A stretch of DNA of 64,000 nt from Toxonevra muliebris (taxonomy: Eukaryota > Arthropoda > Insecta > Diptera > Pallopteridae), in contig OY829327.1 of assembly GCA_963691655.1 (NCBI GenBank), forward strand, positions 55,874,079 through 55,938,078, in the 5' to 3' direction. Below, one piece after another: positions 11,741-25,085 of the stretch (positions are counted from its first letter, which is position 1; each line of letters begins with the position of its first letter). The position numbers were made by a program, and so were the translations under genes. The notes under the pieces are model-generated. The model did no database searches. It was not told where the DNA came from and was given only the letters and a program-made list of their open reading frames with translations.

Positions 11741-12110
11741 CCTTTTATGCACAAATCATGTACTTTCATTACGTCGGATGACGTCGAACGAAGCAACTTC
11801 TACTCTACAAAATAGAAACACACAGAGATACAAAAGTTCTAAGAAAACGATATTTTATTATGCATACCCTTGTTACTATTTTCTATTTAAAAATAAAAAT
11901 GAATTCTTTTAAGTTTTTGTTAATTTATCCATTTTGTTTACTTTATTTCAATATGAAATGTCAAAAAGAATCTAAAATTAATCCACATCTTTAAAATATC
12001 GGTAAAAAATAGTGTTGCCATATGGGTTTTATTTTTTGTATTTTTTTTTCTTTCGGCCGGTAAATCATCTGGACTATAATGCATTGGTACCTATCTAGAC
12101 AAAAGCATAG

Positions 12111-12544
12111 AAAGTACTCTTCAAAATTATAGCGCATGTAGTACTCACAATGTTCAAAGCTGAATAACTTCGTCATGAATCCATAGAAATCCATCGGGTC
12201 TATTTAGTTGTGAAACTCTATTTTATATTAGTTTGAGAAATAAAAATGATCACTATAATACAAAAAGCGAAAAATATCAAATTTTGTTTGAAAGGCTTTC
12301 GGATTTAGTGTGCCAAAATTATAGCGCACTTGAACTAATTAATTAGTAATATTTTATTAGGATCATAAAATTTAGTTTTTATTATGAAGAAGAGTTACCT
12401 CTGTATTTATTAACGCATCAATACATAAATGTGTTGCAAATTCCTCAATAAAAAAGACCCGATGGATTTCTCTGGATTCATGCCGAAGTTATTAAGCTTT
12501 GAACATAGTGAGTACTAAGTGCGCTATAATTTTGAAGAGTACTT
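12111..12544. repeat. Fold-back element with ~95-bp inverted arms
   Basis: The left arm at about 12111-12205 (AAAGTACTCTTCAAAATTAT onward, ending AATCCATCGGGTCT) is matched in reverse complement by 12451-12544 with roughly nine of ten bases identical. The motif AAATTATAGCGCAC also appears a third time near 12315 in the loop. It is a long-armed fold-back or MITE-like structure without a coding frame. Confidence 0.85.
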
Positions 12545-12724
12545 TATTTGAAATATATTTACTATTTTCAGACCAAAACGATGTTAAGTAATTCATAATT
12601 CAATATTAAGTAATTTCTTATACATTTTTCTATTGCATCCGATATTAAAAAAATGGAAATTCACTATTGTTTTTTTTTTCTGTGCTTTTGACACAGAAAA
12701 TCAAAAATAAAAGATAATGGCTAC

Positions 12725-12930
12725 GTTCAGAAGATGCAACTGTTGCCCAATAGAGGAGAGCGTGTCTTCTGAACGCGTAGTTGTGTGTTTTTGCTCAGCA
12801 CAACTGTGGGCATTTGGACGCCATTTTTGCGATCATATTATTTTTCCGCTCTTTCATGCCAACATGTTGTTTCCCAAAAATTAGATAGACTATGCATCTT
12901 GCCGTTCAGAAGACACAACAGTTTAAAAAC
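12725..12930. repeat. Short inverted repeats around GTTCAGAAGA
   Basis: ACGTTCAGAAGATGCAACTG (about 12723), GTGTCTTCTGAACGCG (about 12764) and GCCGTTCAGAAGACACAACA (about 12901) are direct and inverted versions of one motif within 210 bp. This could be the remains of a small palindromic element. No target duplication was seen. Confidence 0.5.
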
Positions 12931-15900
12931 AACTGTTGGCAATTTACAAACAATAGTTAACACAAATAATCTCTCAAAAAAGAACGAAGAAAAATGTTCA
13001 AGTGCGCCTGATTTTTTTTTAAAAATACGAAAATAATATAAAAGTAAATGAAAATAAATATATACAATCGAATATGGGTTGCGACAATCAACCTTCAAGT
13101 TACAATAGACCTAAATGGTTCCACTGTATCTATCTATTTTACTAGCTCTCCAACAATTTTTAAAATTTACGAATATAATATTATTACTGATACCTTCGCA
13201 ATTATTTCCTTCTTCCATGATATTGTGATTTTTTTGTGATTCTTTTAAGCAGAAGCGAAAGGTGCTGCAAACTCTTCAAATGCATATTTGGTTAATTTAT
13301 TATATTAAAGTTTAATTCAGGTTTTTTTAGTGTTTGGTGACCGAGTTTTTCTTAAATATATCATTCTTCTTTCAACCCTATTAGTGGTTAAAAAAAAGAG
13401 AGTTTTCTTTGATGCAAAACTAACCAACATATATTGGGTTTTATTTTACTAAAATAGTCAAGAAATGGTAAAATATGTTGTAAGTAAATGAAGCTGTGTA
13501 GTAAACTTTTAAAATGCTGGGAAAGGTATAATTTATTCTCGAGCTCTGCCAGAATCCACTTCCAAAACCTTGTTATTTAGTTTTGATTAAACATTGTAAT
13601 AGAGTAAGTTAATATGCCTTGAGAAACTAGGAACCAATAAATTGTCTCGGCCGCTGCTTTTCGTGTTTTATTCTTCGTTGTTATATATTCTTTTCTAAGA
13701 GAACCTTGATTCATTTACCTAGTGTATTTAGTTATCGTAGATACTCTCATACTCGTCAGAAAGCAGTCAAGTGCTTTGATTGCATCTTGGCTTTTTGAAT
13801 ATATTTTGTTTGCCCTTTATTGAATGTGAAGTACGTTTAATTAAGTTCAGAGCCTCTTCCCTTACAAGACGTATAGTTCCTACGGCAGTTCGATTCTTAT
13901 GTCGTCTCTGTATTACTTTAATGTGTGCTCTTTGAAAGGACGTAATATGTTAGTAAATATAATTTTTATATAATTTAAGGAAGGGTTAGCCAATCTAAGA
14001 TGCTAGCACAAATTTTCTATTAGTTTTATATTGCTAGCAACCTCAGGGCCTTGGGCATAGTTTATTATTGATTGGTATTAGTTGGAGATTATAGTTAAAT
14101 AGAATTTTAAAGAAATATAAGTACATATGAAATTATGTATTTTTTTTTCTGAATTTGTTTTGATATTAATATATTAATGAACATGTCATGTTCCACCTCA
14201 GATTCACTCTTTGATTGCTTGTGCTTTTTCCCAGAAAATTTAACAATCAATCAAAAATTAATATAGTTTTAAAATTGTACAAAATTTATTTTTAAATTCT
14301 GAAATAGTTTGGATTTTGCATTTGATTTGCTTAATTTATTGAAAAAGTGAAAACTTATAACAATATTGTGCAAAATTTTAGTGAAAAACTGATTAAAAAA
14401 AAAAGGGACGTCTGAATTGGAACAGATCTCAGGTTGGGTAAGAGGCACATATATCAAAAGTGTTCTCGACTTTTCTAACAGCATGCAGGATATTTGTATT
14501 TACGAATTCATTGATCAAAAACCGATTGGAGATACGAGTTGAAATATGTACCTCTGCTCAATTTGTCTGGACATAATGTAATCACACGTATGTCATATAT
14601 CTTAAGTAAGAAAGAGGTAGAAACTCGCCTGTCTTTTTGTAATTACCTATTTTTTCTGCCTCACTTTTTCAGACTAGTGTTCATGACTGCACCCGTGTGA
14701 ACAGCCACATATAGAATGTAATTATGAAGCTACTGTCAATATTTTAAATCGATCCAGGCAACGGAGTTCAAGTAATCTACCCTCTCAGTTGGGAAAAAAG
14801 GTTTCGTGAAGAACGCATTTAAAGTTAAATTTTCTTACCGCGCGCTTTCCGATGCACTGTGGCAAAATCGAATTGAATCTTTTAAATTTTTTTTTTTTTC
14901 ACTTTAAGATCAAATATTGTTCACGAAGCAATATTTTATAAATGCTTTGAATGTACATCGTGATCACATCATCAAAATTAAAAATTAACACAAGTTTTTG
15001 TATTTTAATTAAAATGCATAGATATTAATAAAAAAAAAACTCGTTTTCATTTTCTCTCGGATGACCTTCATATAGTCATATACTGAAATATTCTTCTAAA
15101 ACTTTGCATCTATCATTGAACAAAGGAATATTAATTATCTATGTACATAAATATGAATTCACTGAACAAGTTTGACTGATGACTGAATGATGAGAATAAA
15201 TTATTGCACAACAACGAATTGTGTGGAGTTCGATTAAATTAAATATTAGAATATTAAATATAGAAAAAGTAAAAAAAAACACACCAGTTTAAGTAATTAA
15301 GGTAGTGAGTTTCCAAGGAGCTAACTGCACATTTCGTAAATAGTTAATCAAGCGCGCGACATTTACAATTGGCCTACATTTTCTACATAGCTTCAGAACT
15401 TAATGTAAGTACAGTCAAAAGTAGTGGGCGTGTGTACTTAGTTGTTAGTACTTACTAGTTAGTTGAAATAGAGAAAATGGGTAAATGCTTAAATAAACTG
15501 TGTATATAGAAATAGTATCAAAATGACAGCAACAACAACAAGAACAACAGCAACGAGAACAAGAATATGAACAACATAAATTTTATGACTTCCGTCTGAA
15601 ACTGAAAATGGAAATGTTCCTGGCGCTTGCATATTAATGGTTATTTAAGCTAAGAAAACAAAATAACGCAACATCATCTCCTTCATAATCATCATTACGA
15701 TTATCATAATCATTGTTATATCCTTCCAGGAAGGCGTGCCAGAGTAGTGAGCAACAGTAACGCTTTGAAATCGCCTACGCTTTTTTATAAAAAATGTTGT
15801 TTTTTTATAAGTTTTATGCGGTCTTCTTTTTACCTCCAAATTATTTTTGGTTAGTTTTTCTGTTTCCTTTTTTTTTGGTAGATTTTCCCACCCTTCCCCA

Positions 15901-17849
15901 CTTAAACCGCTCTATAAAACATATGAAAATGAGTGCAAAAAACATAAGAAAAGCGAAAGAAAATTAATGAGAAAAAATCATGTGCTATAGAAAATTCACA
16001 TTTTTTGTTTGTAGGTATGTGGGTTTTATGGTTTAGGTACCTACTTTTTTTGCACTCAAAAAAGAAAAGTAGGTACGTAGTATGAAGTAGTCATTTTGTA
16101 TGAAATGAAATAAAAAGAAGAGCTTTTGTGTGTAGGAAAACTCTCTGCTCTCAATAAGGCTCAACGCAACCACCAACATCCTCAGCAATACCATTATCTG
16201 CAATGACAACCGCACTCAACAAAAACAACAGCAACAACCACAACAGCAACAACAATTTACATGAATAAGTGCTTTTTTAATACAAATTTAGAACATACAT
16301 ACCAAAGTATGTACTGACATACATACATATGCACATACATAATATTTTGTGAAACTAACACGAGATAAGATTCAAAATTGGTAGTAGCAATGTATGCATT
16401 TTGTAATAAATATTTCGTAGTTTTGTTGTTGCGGTTGTCCTTTTGTATGGAGTACAGAATCACATGGCGAACTTATGAAAAATGAAAGCAAAAATCAATA
16501 CCAACCAAAAAGGACACATGCTAAAGTATTTTCCATTATTTGTTTTTTTTTTTTTGCAAAAAGGCATTGCGAAAAAGGCAGAAAAATGGCGCCCTTAAAA
16601 AAGTAGGTGAACACCGTTGATGTCAATGATGGTAGTAGCTCAGTAGAAAGATTATAGTGGTATGAATGGTAGTATCTCTGCGTTCATTATGCGCCTACTG
16701 TATGCGACTCATCTGCGAGTAACAACCGAGAAAGGGTTTCACAAATATTTACAATGCCATTTAACAAAGAAAAAAAACACACTGTATGTATTTAAGTAAG
16801 ATAAGCGCAACCCAAGAGACAGACATGGAGACGCTGCAAAGGTGAAGAATTGGCAGGGAAAGCGGCAAGGAGACCAAGTGAATAATGTTCAACATGAGGA
16901 TTTTAAATATAACTTACGTATGTTTTTCTCTTTTTTATTTTCCTTTGTGTTTTTGTTGTTGTTATAGTTTTGGCACGAAAACTTTTTAAATCTTCCGAAG
17001 GACCTGAGCTTAAATGACGAAAAATTTAACTAAATGTTTTCTCGTTAGATAGTGCTTTCAGAATAACTTTTACAATTAAATGAGAATTATTTCAATATGA
17101 ATTAAATGAGCAGCAATAACAAGCTTGCTTCATATAAATAAAGCTCTCTTAACTCCATGGATAATTTTTGAAGATTAGGATTATTTGACATTGCTACTTC
17201 TAGGCAGTTACTTAAATACGTAGTGAACTTAGTTTATTCATTAAATTATATCAAATTAATTAAAAGTTGGAAATTTGTGGATATTTACTTAAATTCTGAT
17301 GTTTTTGACAACATGTAATTTAACCTTATGGCAGTATTTAATTTATCTCGGGAGCAGAGTTCAAATCTCTCTACTTTAAAATAATAAAATCTTTTTGAAT
17401 TATGAAGGAACGCGTTTTAAGGCACCTGTACGCTCACCGTGAAAACAACACTTCATCGGAGTCGAAAGTTAATCCCTCTTCGAGAATTCACACATCTCCA
17501 TCTCCTTATCTAGATCACTGCTGTTCGTCAGTCTAACCAGGGTGGATAAATATTTTATTCTATTTGGAATTGAATCGCCTATAATTTTTTTATTTAACAA
17601 AAACATTAAAAAATTACTCACTAACGAATATGAGTAACATAAATTGTGGAAGAAAATTCTTGAGAACGGTTCAACGCTTGCACTAAAACGATTCTTATAC
17701 TGCCAGTGAGATATTTCCATATCTAGGCATTATTTACTCAGATGTCAGATAAGTCTAATGAAACCGAGTGGAACAACATGAGACGACAACTCACATTCTA
17801 TGTGAATGATTTAGTTCGGCACAGAAGGGGGAATTTTAAAGTAGCCATT
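12931..17849. other. Non-coding DNA with simple repeats
   Basis: No supported gene. CAA/GAA runs lie at 15530-15575 and 16205-16255, and TACATA runs near 16300-16340. The frame at 15645-15839 is a product of an ATC/CAT-rich stretch. Other frames are short and without motifs. Confidence 0.5.
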
Positions 17850-20410
17850 TCTACCGATCGATACCATCAGATCTTCTTCTTAAAAATGAGTTCATTAGGA
17901 TAGCAGAGGGTTTTTCGTCTGGTTGGTACAAAATATCGCTTGAGTTGGAGTGTCTGACTTTTGAATCTTCTCTACTCAACTGATAGTAATAATAATTTAA
18001 TCCAGACAGTCCTACACATATTACTTTCGCCACGGTACATAGTGTTTTGATCCCACACAACGACGGAACAAAATTAGAAAGAGCGCTTTGATTTTGATGA
18101 AAACAGCTATTGTGTTTTCCAACACAATCAAGCCTGGATTTACAATGCATAACCAGTTTAGATGTGGTTAGAGGATTAAGTAAGGATTTAAGCGCAGCCT
18201 GACTGTCACTAAATACACAGATACTCCTTTCTCTCCAACCATTTTAAAACTGGAATTGTTGGCATTGTATCGGATGGTATTGATAGAACTGTTAGGTCCA
18301 GGTCAGTATCTTCAACAATGCCACCAATATCCCAGCAAGTGCCATACCAATACATACATATTGCGTTTAAGCCTACAGATGGCTTTGACATCCTCTTCTT
18401 TAGCAAAAATATCAAGAGGTGGTAAGTTGAGCAATGCATTCAAGGATGGGCCAGGTGTTGTAGGAAAAGCTCCCGTACAACAAATGGCCACAGTCCTTTG
18501 AAGTTTGGCAAGAGCTTTCCTAACGCTGACAACATTAAGTCTGCTCCCCCAGACTATGGATGCATAGGTGATAATGGGATAATCATAGCCTTATAAAGCC
18601 ATAAGACTTTTTAAGGTGATAAGCCCCATGTTCTGCCAAAATTAGACTTACATTGACAAAAAGCTGCCAGTGCCTTGGGTGCCTTTAGTACAACATGAGA
18701 GCGCTATGGAAGTTTACTAGAATGACTCCTAGATATTTAACTTCATGGGATAGGTGAATAGTGATTCCTCTGAGTACTGGCAAAGTGGGATCATCAATTT
18801 TCCTTCTGCTGGTGAAAAAGATAACACCGGTTTTAAGAGGGTTAACCGATAGCCCATTTGAGCAGCACCAAGAGTCAATCATATTCAGAGCAGTTTGGGT
18901 CTAAGCAGGTAACGTCATCGGCATAGGCCTGTGTGTAGATACCCGACTCATTTAGGGAAACAAGCAGAGAGTCAACCAGCAGACATCACAGCAGTGGAGA
19001 AAGTACGCCCCCTTGGGGACATCCTCTATTCACGCCACAAGTCACGGATGGACCACAATCAGCTTGAACCATCATAAGTCTATGTAACAGCATTGAGCGA
19101 ATCCAGTTAACAAGAACCAGATCCACTCCATGCTGACCTGCTGCATTGCACATGCCGTCAAAAGCCGCGTTGTCAAAAGCTCCCTCAATATCAACAAAAA
19201 TAACAATAGTGTATTCTTTCCTGTTGAGGGGCCGCTCAATCCGACCTACCAGATTTTGCAGGGTCGTCTCACAAGATTTTCCACATTCGTAAGCATGCTG
19301 AAATGAAGAGAGAGGATGTAACAATAACGACTCACTACGGATGCGGTGTTCAACACAGCGCTCAAGACATTTTGGTTGGAAAGAAATCATACTGATTGGT
19401 CTTAAGCTTTTGGGATTGGTATAGTTGTCCTTTCCAATTTTTGGAATGAATAAAACTTTTACCAACCTCTATTGTCGAGGTATGTGAGCGAAAGCCAAAC
19501 TGGAGATGCAAATCTTCTTCAAAACCGGTAGCAATTGCACCATACTGTCTTTCAGAGCAACTGGGAGTATACCATCCGGACCCGGCGATTTGAACGTAGA
19601 AGGTGATAGCAAGATTACAACAATTTCATCTCGGCAAAAACAACAAAGCTTTGCTGTTGCGTCATATATCATAAAATGTCAAAATCAGCCATGCAACAAA
19701 ATAATAACAACACATTTTTGTTGTTGCGGCCATAATGGCGGCGTGAAGCCCACCGCTCCCGAAAAAAGAAGAGTTTGCCGGTAACATTACCTCGTATAAA
19801 TTTACCTTGCATCTCACTTTTTGATTCCGTGAAAGTGCCATCAGATTTTTTGAGCTTGACCCTCTGATTTTCTCCAACCTAGCTCTTTCAGACATAGTTT
19901 CAGTACCGCTGCAGAAATTTCAAATCTCGAATTAGCTTTTTATACTCCTTCTGCTTTTGACGATATATAGCCCAGTGCTCATCAAGATTAGTCTTGAGAT
20001 AAGTTTTTTCGACTCAACCCGCAGGTCTTGCTCCACCACGGAACAGGAACCTTAGCAAGAGGCTGGCGAGGGGGACAGGCACGCTCAAAACTGGTCTGAA
20101 GTGCAGGGGTGAGATTTTTCACCGCTGCTTCCAGACCTCGTTCCGTAGTTTAGGGGGTGGAGCCCAGCTTAATGAAGCCAGTTCTACTCTAAACTTTGCC
20201 CAATCCGCCTTTATCGGATTTCTTATGAGCGTTAAAGATTAACTTCAACACCATACTGAAACTCGATTTATCTGTGGTCAGATAGAGAGTCATCTCTAAG
20301 GTCCCTCCAATTTGGAATTGACTGCGCTAACCTTTCATTAGAAAGAGTTAGATCAATAACCTCCTGTTAATTCCCAATGTTTTGTATGTTCAACCCAGAA
20401 GACAGGATGT
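17850..20410 (-). pseudogene. Decayed RNase-H-type non-LTR retrotransposon ORF2 (EN C-term, RT, RNase H)
   Basis: Read on the minus strand, domains follow the order of an APE-type non-LTR ORF2. About 20400-20230 carries EVIDLTLSNERLAQSI then DDSLSDHR, the last endonuclease block. About 20220-19890 is the linker with NPIKADWAKFRVEL and VPVPWWSKTCG. 19670-18990 is the reverse transcriptase: SPGPDGILPVALK, KVLFIPKIGK, FVDIEGAFDNAAF and NRGCPQGGVLSPLL, then AYADDVTC at 18911-18930. 18880-18690 is the thumb (NGLSVNPLKTGVIFFTS). 18540-18150 is the connection and an RNase H block reading ICVFSDSQAALKSL. Stops, frameshifts and a 100 bp class insertion (19675-19790) make it non-functional. The RNase H domain places it in the I/LOA/R1-like assemblage. 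I cannot name the clade. Confidence 0.88.
19675..19790 (-). repeat. Short repeat inserted in the RT relic (GCCATTATGGCCGCAACAAC)
   Basis: The reverse-complement reading TTACCGGCAAACTCTTCTTT ... GCCATTATGGCCGCAACAAC interrupts the ORF2 relic between its linker and its reverse transcriptase. A related stretch with TTACCAGCAACTC, TTCTTCTTC and CAGCCATTATGACCGCAACA lies at 34575-34790. The two probably belong to a small non-autonomous repeat family. Confidence 0.45.
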
Positions 20411-20838
20411 AGTGCATACTTTTAGGGTTAACAAAAAAAGTTCAATCCAAAAAATTTTTGTTCAGACCTATTTTCAAGTTGATAGTGGAACATGTTTATG
20501 CATATTCCGGTAAAGAAAGGTGCCTTCTAAAATTGTGCAAAAATCCAGGAGCTCATTTTCACATAATTTCTAGATTTTCTCTCCCAGTTCAAGTTTTATT
20601 AGTAAATCTTCAGTTTTCGTATTTTCAAAAATACTTAACTTTAGAAACAGAGAGAATTTTTAGCTTTGCAAATGTTAATTAAAAAAAACACCAAAAATTT
20701 CCTTGATAAATTGCGAATACAAAACTGAAACTTTTGGCAAGATATCATTAAAAACGTATTTTCGAGGTGCATTTTACTCAACGGACTAAAAAACTAAAAT
20801 CGAACTATCCAAAAGTTTTGTGAAAAATTTGTCGACTT
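20410..20838 (+). repeat. Dispersed ~430-bp non-coding repeat, copy A
   Basis: Starting near TGCATACTTTTAGGGTTA and ending near AGTTTTGTGAAAAATTTG, this matches 36885-37325 in the same orientation throughout, with perhaps one base in five changed and small indels. It abuts the truncated endonuclease end of the retrotransposon relic. No protein is encoded. Confidence 0.85.
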
Positions 20839-23800
20839 CGATCTGCTCTTACACCCAGATTTTTTGGAGATATCTTAGTGGCAATTTATAATTAATATGG
20901 CATCAAATTTGTTTGGTTTTGACATTATGTTTTTTTTTAATTTTGCCTATGGGACGAATCAGTGTGCGATGGCCTACTTAGTGCCCAATAAAAATTAATT
21001 AAAAAATTTTACGAACAATTGAATGTAGTACTTCGAAGGGGCCACATCCCTCATTATTTATATGGACTAACATCTACAATGTAACAAAATATACTGCTGG
21101 TATATCTAAAATATAAAATAACTGAGCCATGTTTTTGGCTTGGACCCATCGATATGTGACAAATGGTTCGAAATTTCTCATTAAATTCGTTCGGTGGCTA
21201 CTAGAGCCACTAATGAGGGGAAATACTTTATTTGACATTTATCCAAATCCCATATGTGCACTCAAATTAATTCAAGAAGAAGAAACTGTGACATCAGACT
21301 CTCGTTTAACTAAAAGTGGCCCTTGTACATATGATGCATCATTCTTGTGCATTTTCTATCTAATAAATCCAACAAAATAATAAGAATAATATTTACAACT
21401 TGAAGCCTTATTTACCTACCAACTGATATAGTCAAACTTATAGAATAAATAAAATTTTTCATATTTCCAAATATTTGTACAAATTTAAATTATAAATTCC
21501 TTCCCATGCTAGCCACTCAAGGTAAATCCTCAATACTGCAACAACAGCAATTGCTGAGCTCGCTTCAATGCAAAACCATGCAAACTAAAAATACAAATGC
21601 GAAAAAATACGAAACGAGAAACTAACAAAACGATAAACAAAAAAGACCTAAATAAATTCTACATGAAGGTACATAATTAGGCCAAATCCTCTTGACGCCA
21701 GTATATGTACAATGCACGCACACACACAACAACTTGCTCACATAAGCAAGTGTGTATATAAACCCGTGTATGTATGGACGAGTATATACAAATTATGGCC
21801 AAAAACAACGCACTCGCGCGTTTCCATTTGATGGTGGTGGAGTGAACGGCATTAAAACAGCACTGACACCAACACCAACAATAACAAAATTCCACTCCAC
21901 AACAGCATTTTCGAAGCGTGCATCGCGAACACACACTCAGTTTTGAAATTGTGACGCAGCAGCGGCAACAAGAATAATAAAAACAACAACAAGAAGAAAT
22001 GCTAATGCTGATGCCACAGTTTTGTTTTTTTCGATTTTTTTTTATTTGTAGGTAGCAGCAGCAGCAGCAGCAACAACAGCAGACGATCAATTGGGGGCGT
22101 TTAATGTTGCCATCAATTTGTTGCTATTGTTGTTGTTTTTCGGAGGAGTGTAGCTGGCAGTTGGTTGTTTTCGTTGATTTTATTATTGTTGTTGTTGTTG
22201 TTGCTGTTGTTGCAGCTAACAACATTAATAGAATCATGCGTCTGCAGCAAGCACGTTTGACGTCAACGTCATCATCATCATCATCGTCATTATGCAACAT
22301 TGATTTGTCGTTTCGCACTGTGGCCTTTTTCGTTGCACACTCTCATACATACATGCATACATACACGCATAGAGTGCTGCAAAATAACTGCAAACGAAAG
22401 CAGTGGCGATAATAATAATGATGTTGTTTTTGTTGCTGTTGCAGCTACTGCAAAATCGTCGTCGTTTTTACAACAACAGAAGCGTCAACAACTAACTGCA
22501 AACTTGGTCAAGTGAGAACCTTGTGACATTATTTTGCTTTTCTTTTGAATTCTTGTTGAATTACTGTTTTTCTTGTTGTTGTTGCAGTTGTAGTAGTTGA
22601 AATGCAATGAGAATTTTTAAAAATAGATGAAAAACTTTTGTTTATTGTTTACTGCCGCTGCTGCTTCTACGACTGTACGACTGCAGTTGTCGGTGTCGGT
22701 GCAACATAAAAATGCTTCTGATGTTCTTGTTGTTTTATTGTTGTAATCAGAGACAATGAAAAATAGTTTTTAATTCTGAATTTTTTCTCAACAATTACAA
22801 AAATAAATAAATAATACTCACAGACTTTGGCCTTAGAATTTTCATTTTAGCATCGCTTGCAATTTTCGACTATACAACAACAATAAAAAATTTTCAACGT
22901 CATACCTTATTCCCCACATTCCTCCTCCATTACCACCATATTCTTTATTTTCAATTCTCTATACACTTCTGAGCCATACGATTTTTCGACTGAGTCTTTC
23001 TACCACCACCCCCCCCCCCCCCCCCTCCCCTACTGCTGGGTTAGCTGTGACTTAAGAGAACTTAAAATCCGAGGGGGAAGAATCTTTTCAGCTGGCAGTT
23101 GGCTGGTAATGGTAACGTTCGTTAGTTTGACACTGACGGACAGCATGAGCGACATTAACAGCAATTTTAGTCACAGTGCGATGTTGGCTCCAACCACAAC
23201 AACAACAGTAATACAAAAACATAATTCTGTTGTTGTTGCTGCTATATAAATATGTACTTATGTACATGCTGCTGCATTTTAATCATTTTTATTTCTTTTT
23301 TTTTTATTATAATAATAATTATTATTATTATATTTTTTTGTCTCTGTAGGTCTAGCGCTGTTGTTCTTGCTATTGTTGTTGCTGTTGACTTTTCTTTTGT
23401 GTCCGAGTTTAGTTGCTGTTATTTGTTGCTTATTTTCTAGTTTTTCGTTTTGTTATGCCAACAATTTGTACGATTTGCGCATTGCACTATAGTGACTAAT
23501 GAGATTATATAAAAATGTTAATTTTGCAAAAACAAAAAAAAATATTATAATGAAAATAAAAATTATGTAAATAATAAAAAAAACAATTCTAATTGAAATT
23601 GTTAGTGAAGTGTCATAATAATGTCATGACATTAGAAAACAAATTTTTAAAAATTTCAATTATTTGTTCATACCTAATCCTGACTAAATTTCCAATTCAG
23701 AGACAGAAAACTTCATTCCAATGAAAGTTTGGGCTTCTGCTGTATTAGGAAACGAAACAAAATATTTGGCTGAGTGTGTGGATTTGTCAGTGGCGAAATT

Positions 23801-24614
23801 CAAAATGAATGCAACCATTAAAAATATATATTACTCTAAAACGTTAAAACACACTACCCCGTTCTCCCAGATTAGTGATGCCACATTATAAAACCTATTT
23901 CCCTCTAGATGTTATAAAAAATCTTCAGTTTTAGCACCCTTTAGATTTTGATTTTAGATTATAAAACAGTCTAGTAAGTAAGCTGGTTTTTAAGTTCAAC
24001 ATTACATTTTTTTATTTGTAAAACTTCTTATGCACCTCTCAAAAAAAGCGAAAACATTTGAGAAATACTCAAAAAACGTTTGTGTCTCAAATTTTCATGG
24101 GACACATCTGAACAAATATAATACTATATTTATTACAATTTAATTGACGAAAAGGTTTTGATAAGAAATAAATAGACGTCTTATTATTACTTCAAGAAAA
24201 GTATCATTTGTGGACTTTTAAATTGCAATTTCCCTAAAATTTTTGTTTCAATAACTGAAGATTCCCAAATATCTGCTTTAACTATTAAAATTACCAAATT
24301 AATTACAAAAACCTTAAGAATTGTTGCCCATTGCAAAAGTGTTGAAAATTATTGTACTAAAAAAAAAAACAAAACAAAACGAAAACATTTTCTTGAGAGC
24401 TGCATTGCTCTATACAGTGGCCGTTAGTTTGGTTAATTTGGGATTGATTTTTTGACAAGCCCACTGAATACATTTATATTTAGTGGGGGAAAGTCGAAAT
24501 ATCGAATAACGATCACTCTAAAAAACATATGTATATATATCAAATAAATCTGGAAACAGTGCTCCAGGCAATTTAAAAATGGAGGCATTCTTACTCTAAA
24601 GCTAAAAACAGAAT
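20839..24614. other. Non-coding, microsatellite-rich DNA
   Basis: CAA/CAG/GTT trinucleotide runs dominate 21540-23420 and create spurious Cys-, Ser- or Asp-rich frames on both strands. A run of 17 C lies at 23009-23025. Such GTTGTTG-rich DNA is common in introns and flanks of fly regulatory genes, but nothing here proves a transcript. Confidence 0.55.
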
Positions 24615-24765
24615 TGTGGCGTAACAAGGAATTTACACGACGTAAAAACGCTGTCACATTTAAAACTCTCATAACCCTATGAGATGAAACGGAATTGTAG
24701 TACGTTGAGTTGCCATTTATATGGTGACAGTTTTTTTACGCCGGGTAAATTCATTTATACGCCGC
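24615..24765. repeat. Fold-back repeat 1
   Basis: The arm around 24619-24662 (GTGGCGTAACAAGG .. AATTTACACGACGTAAAAAC .. GCTGTCACA) returns in reverse complement at 24721-24763 (GGTGACAGTTTTTTTACGCC .. GGGTAAATTC .. ATACGCCGC), with arms of about 43 bp. The loop is about 60 bp and there is no coding potential. Confidence 0.7.
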
Positions 24766-24824
24766 TATTTTGTTTATGTTTTCGGATTTACCGACCGAAT
24801 GCTTCAGTCTCTTTTCGTCTTTTT

Positions 24825-24953
24825 ATATCTGTGGTCACAAGGCATAACAGCATAAGTCAGTTTTTTGAATTTTACAGGAAGATTTCAATTATAATAATAA
24901 CTCGAATTTGACAAAACTCGAGTTATGTTGTTATGTCTTGTGACCACAGATAT
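24825..24953. repeat. Fold-back repeat 2
   Basis: ATATCTGTGGTCACAAGGCA..TAACAGCATAA at 24825-24855 is matched in reverse complement at about 24921-24953. The loop contains another palindrome, CTCGAATTTG..CAAAACTCGAG, at about 24901-24922. Only 60 bp separates it from fold-back repeat 1, so both may be parts of one compound hairpin element. Confidence 0.72.
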
Positions 24954-25019
24954 ATGAAGTATTTACACTTTGAATTTAAGTGAACGAGAAATTTCATATA
25001 AAATAACGGTGAATCTGCG

Positions 25020-25085
25020 ATTTCATATAGGGAATTTTCTCTCTCGCTCTCTCTGCCATTGATGACATAGTGAAAACCAGGCACT
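25020..25085 (+). repeat. Dispersed repeat, copy B (CTCTCTGCCATTGA family)
   Basis: Matches 6070-6150: TTTCATATAG, TCTCTCTGCCATTGA and GACATAGTGAAAACCAG in the same order, with a few extra CT dinucleotides. Confidence 0.6.

Noticed and set aside
21677..22515. Several 60-137 codon frames on both strands (Cys-rich, Asp-rich, Ser-rich)
   Set aside because: They are translations of CAG/CAA/GTT/ATC microsatellites, with homopolymeric residues and no domain.
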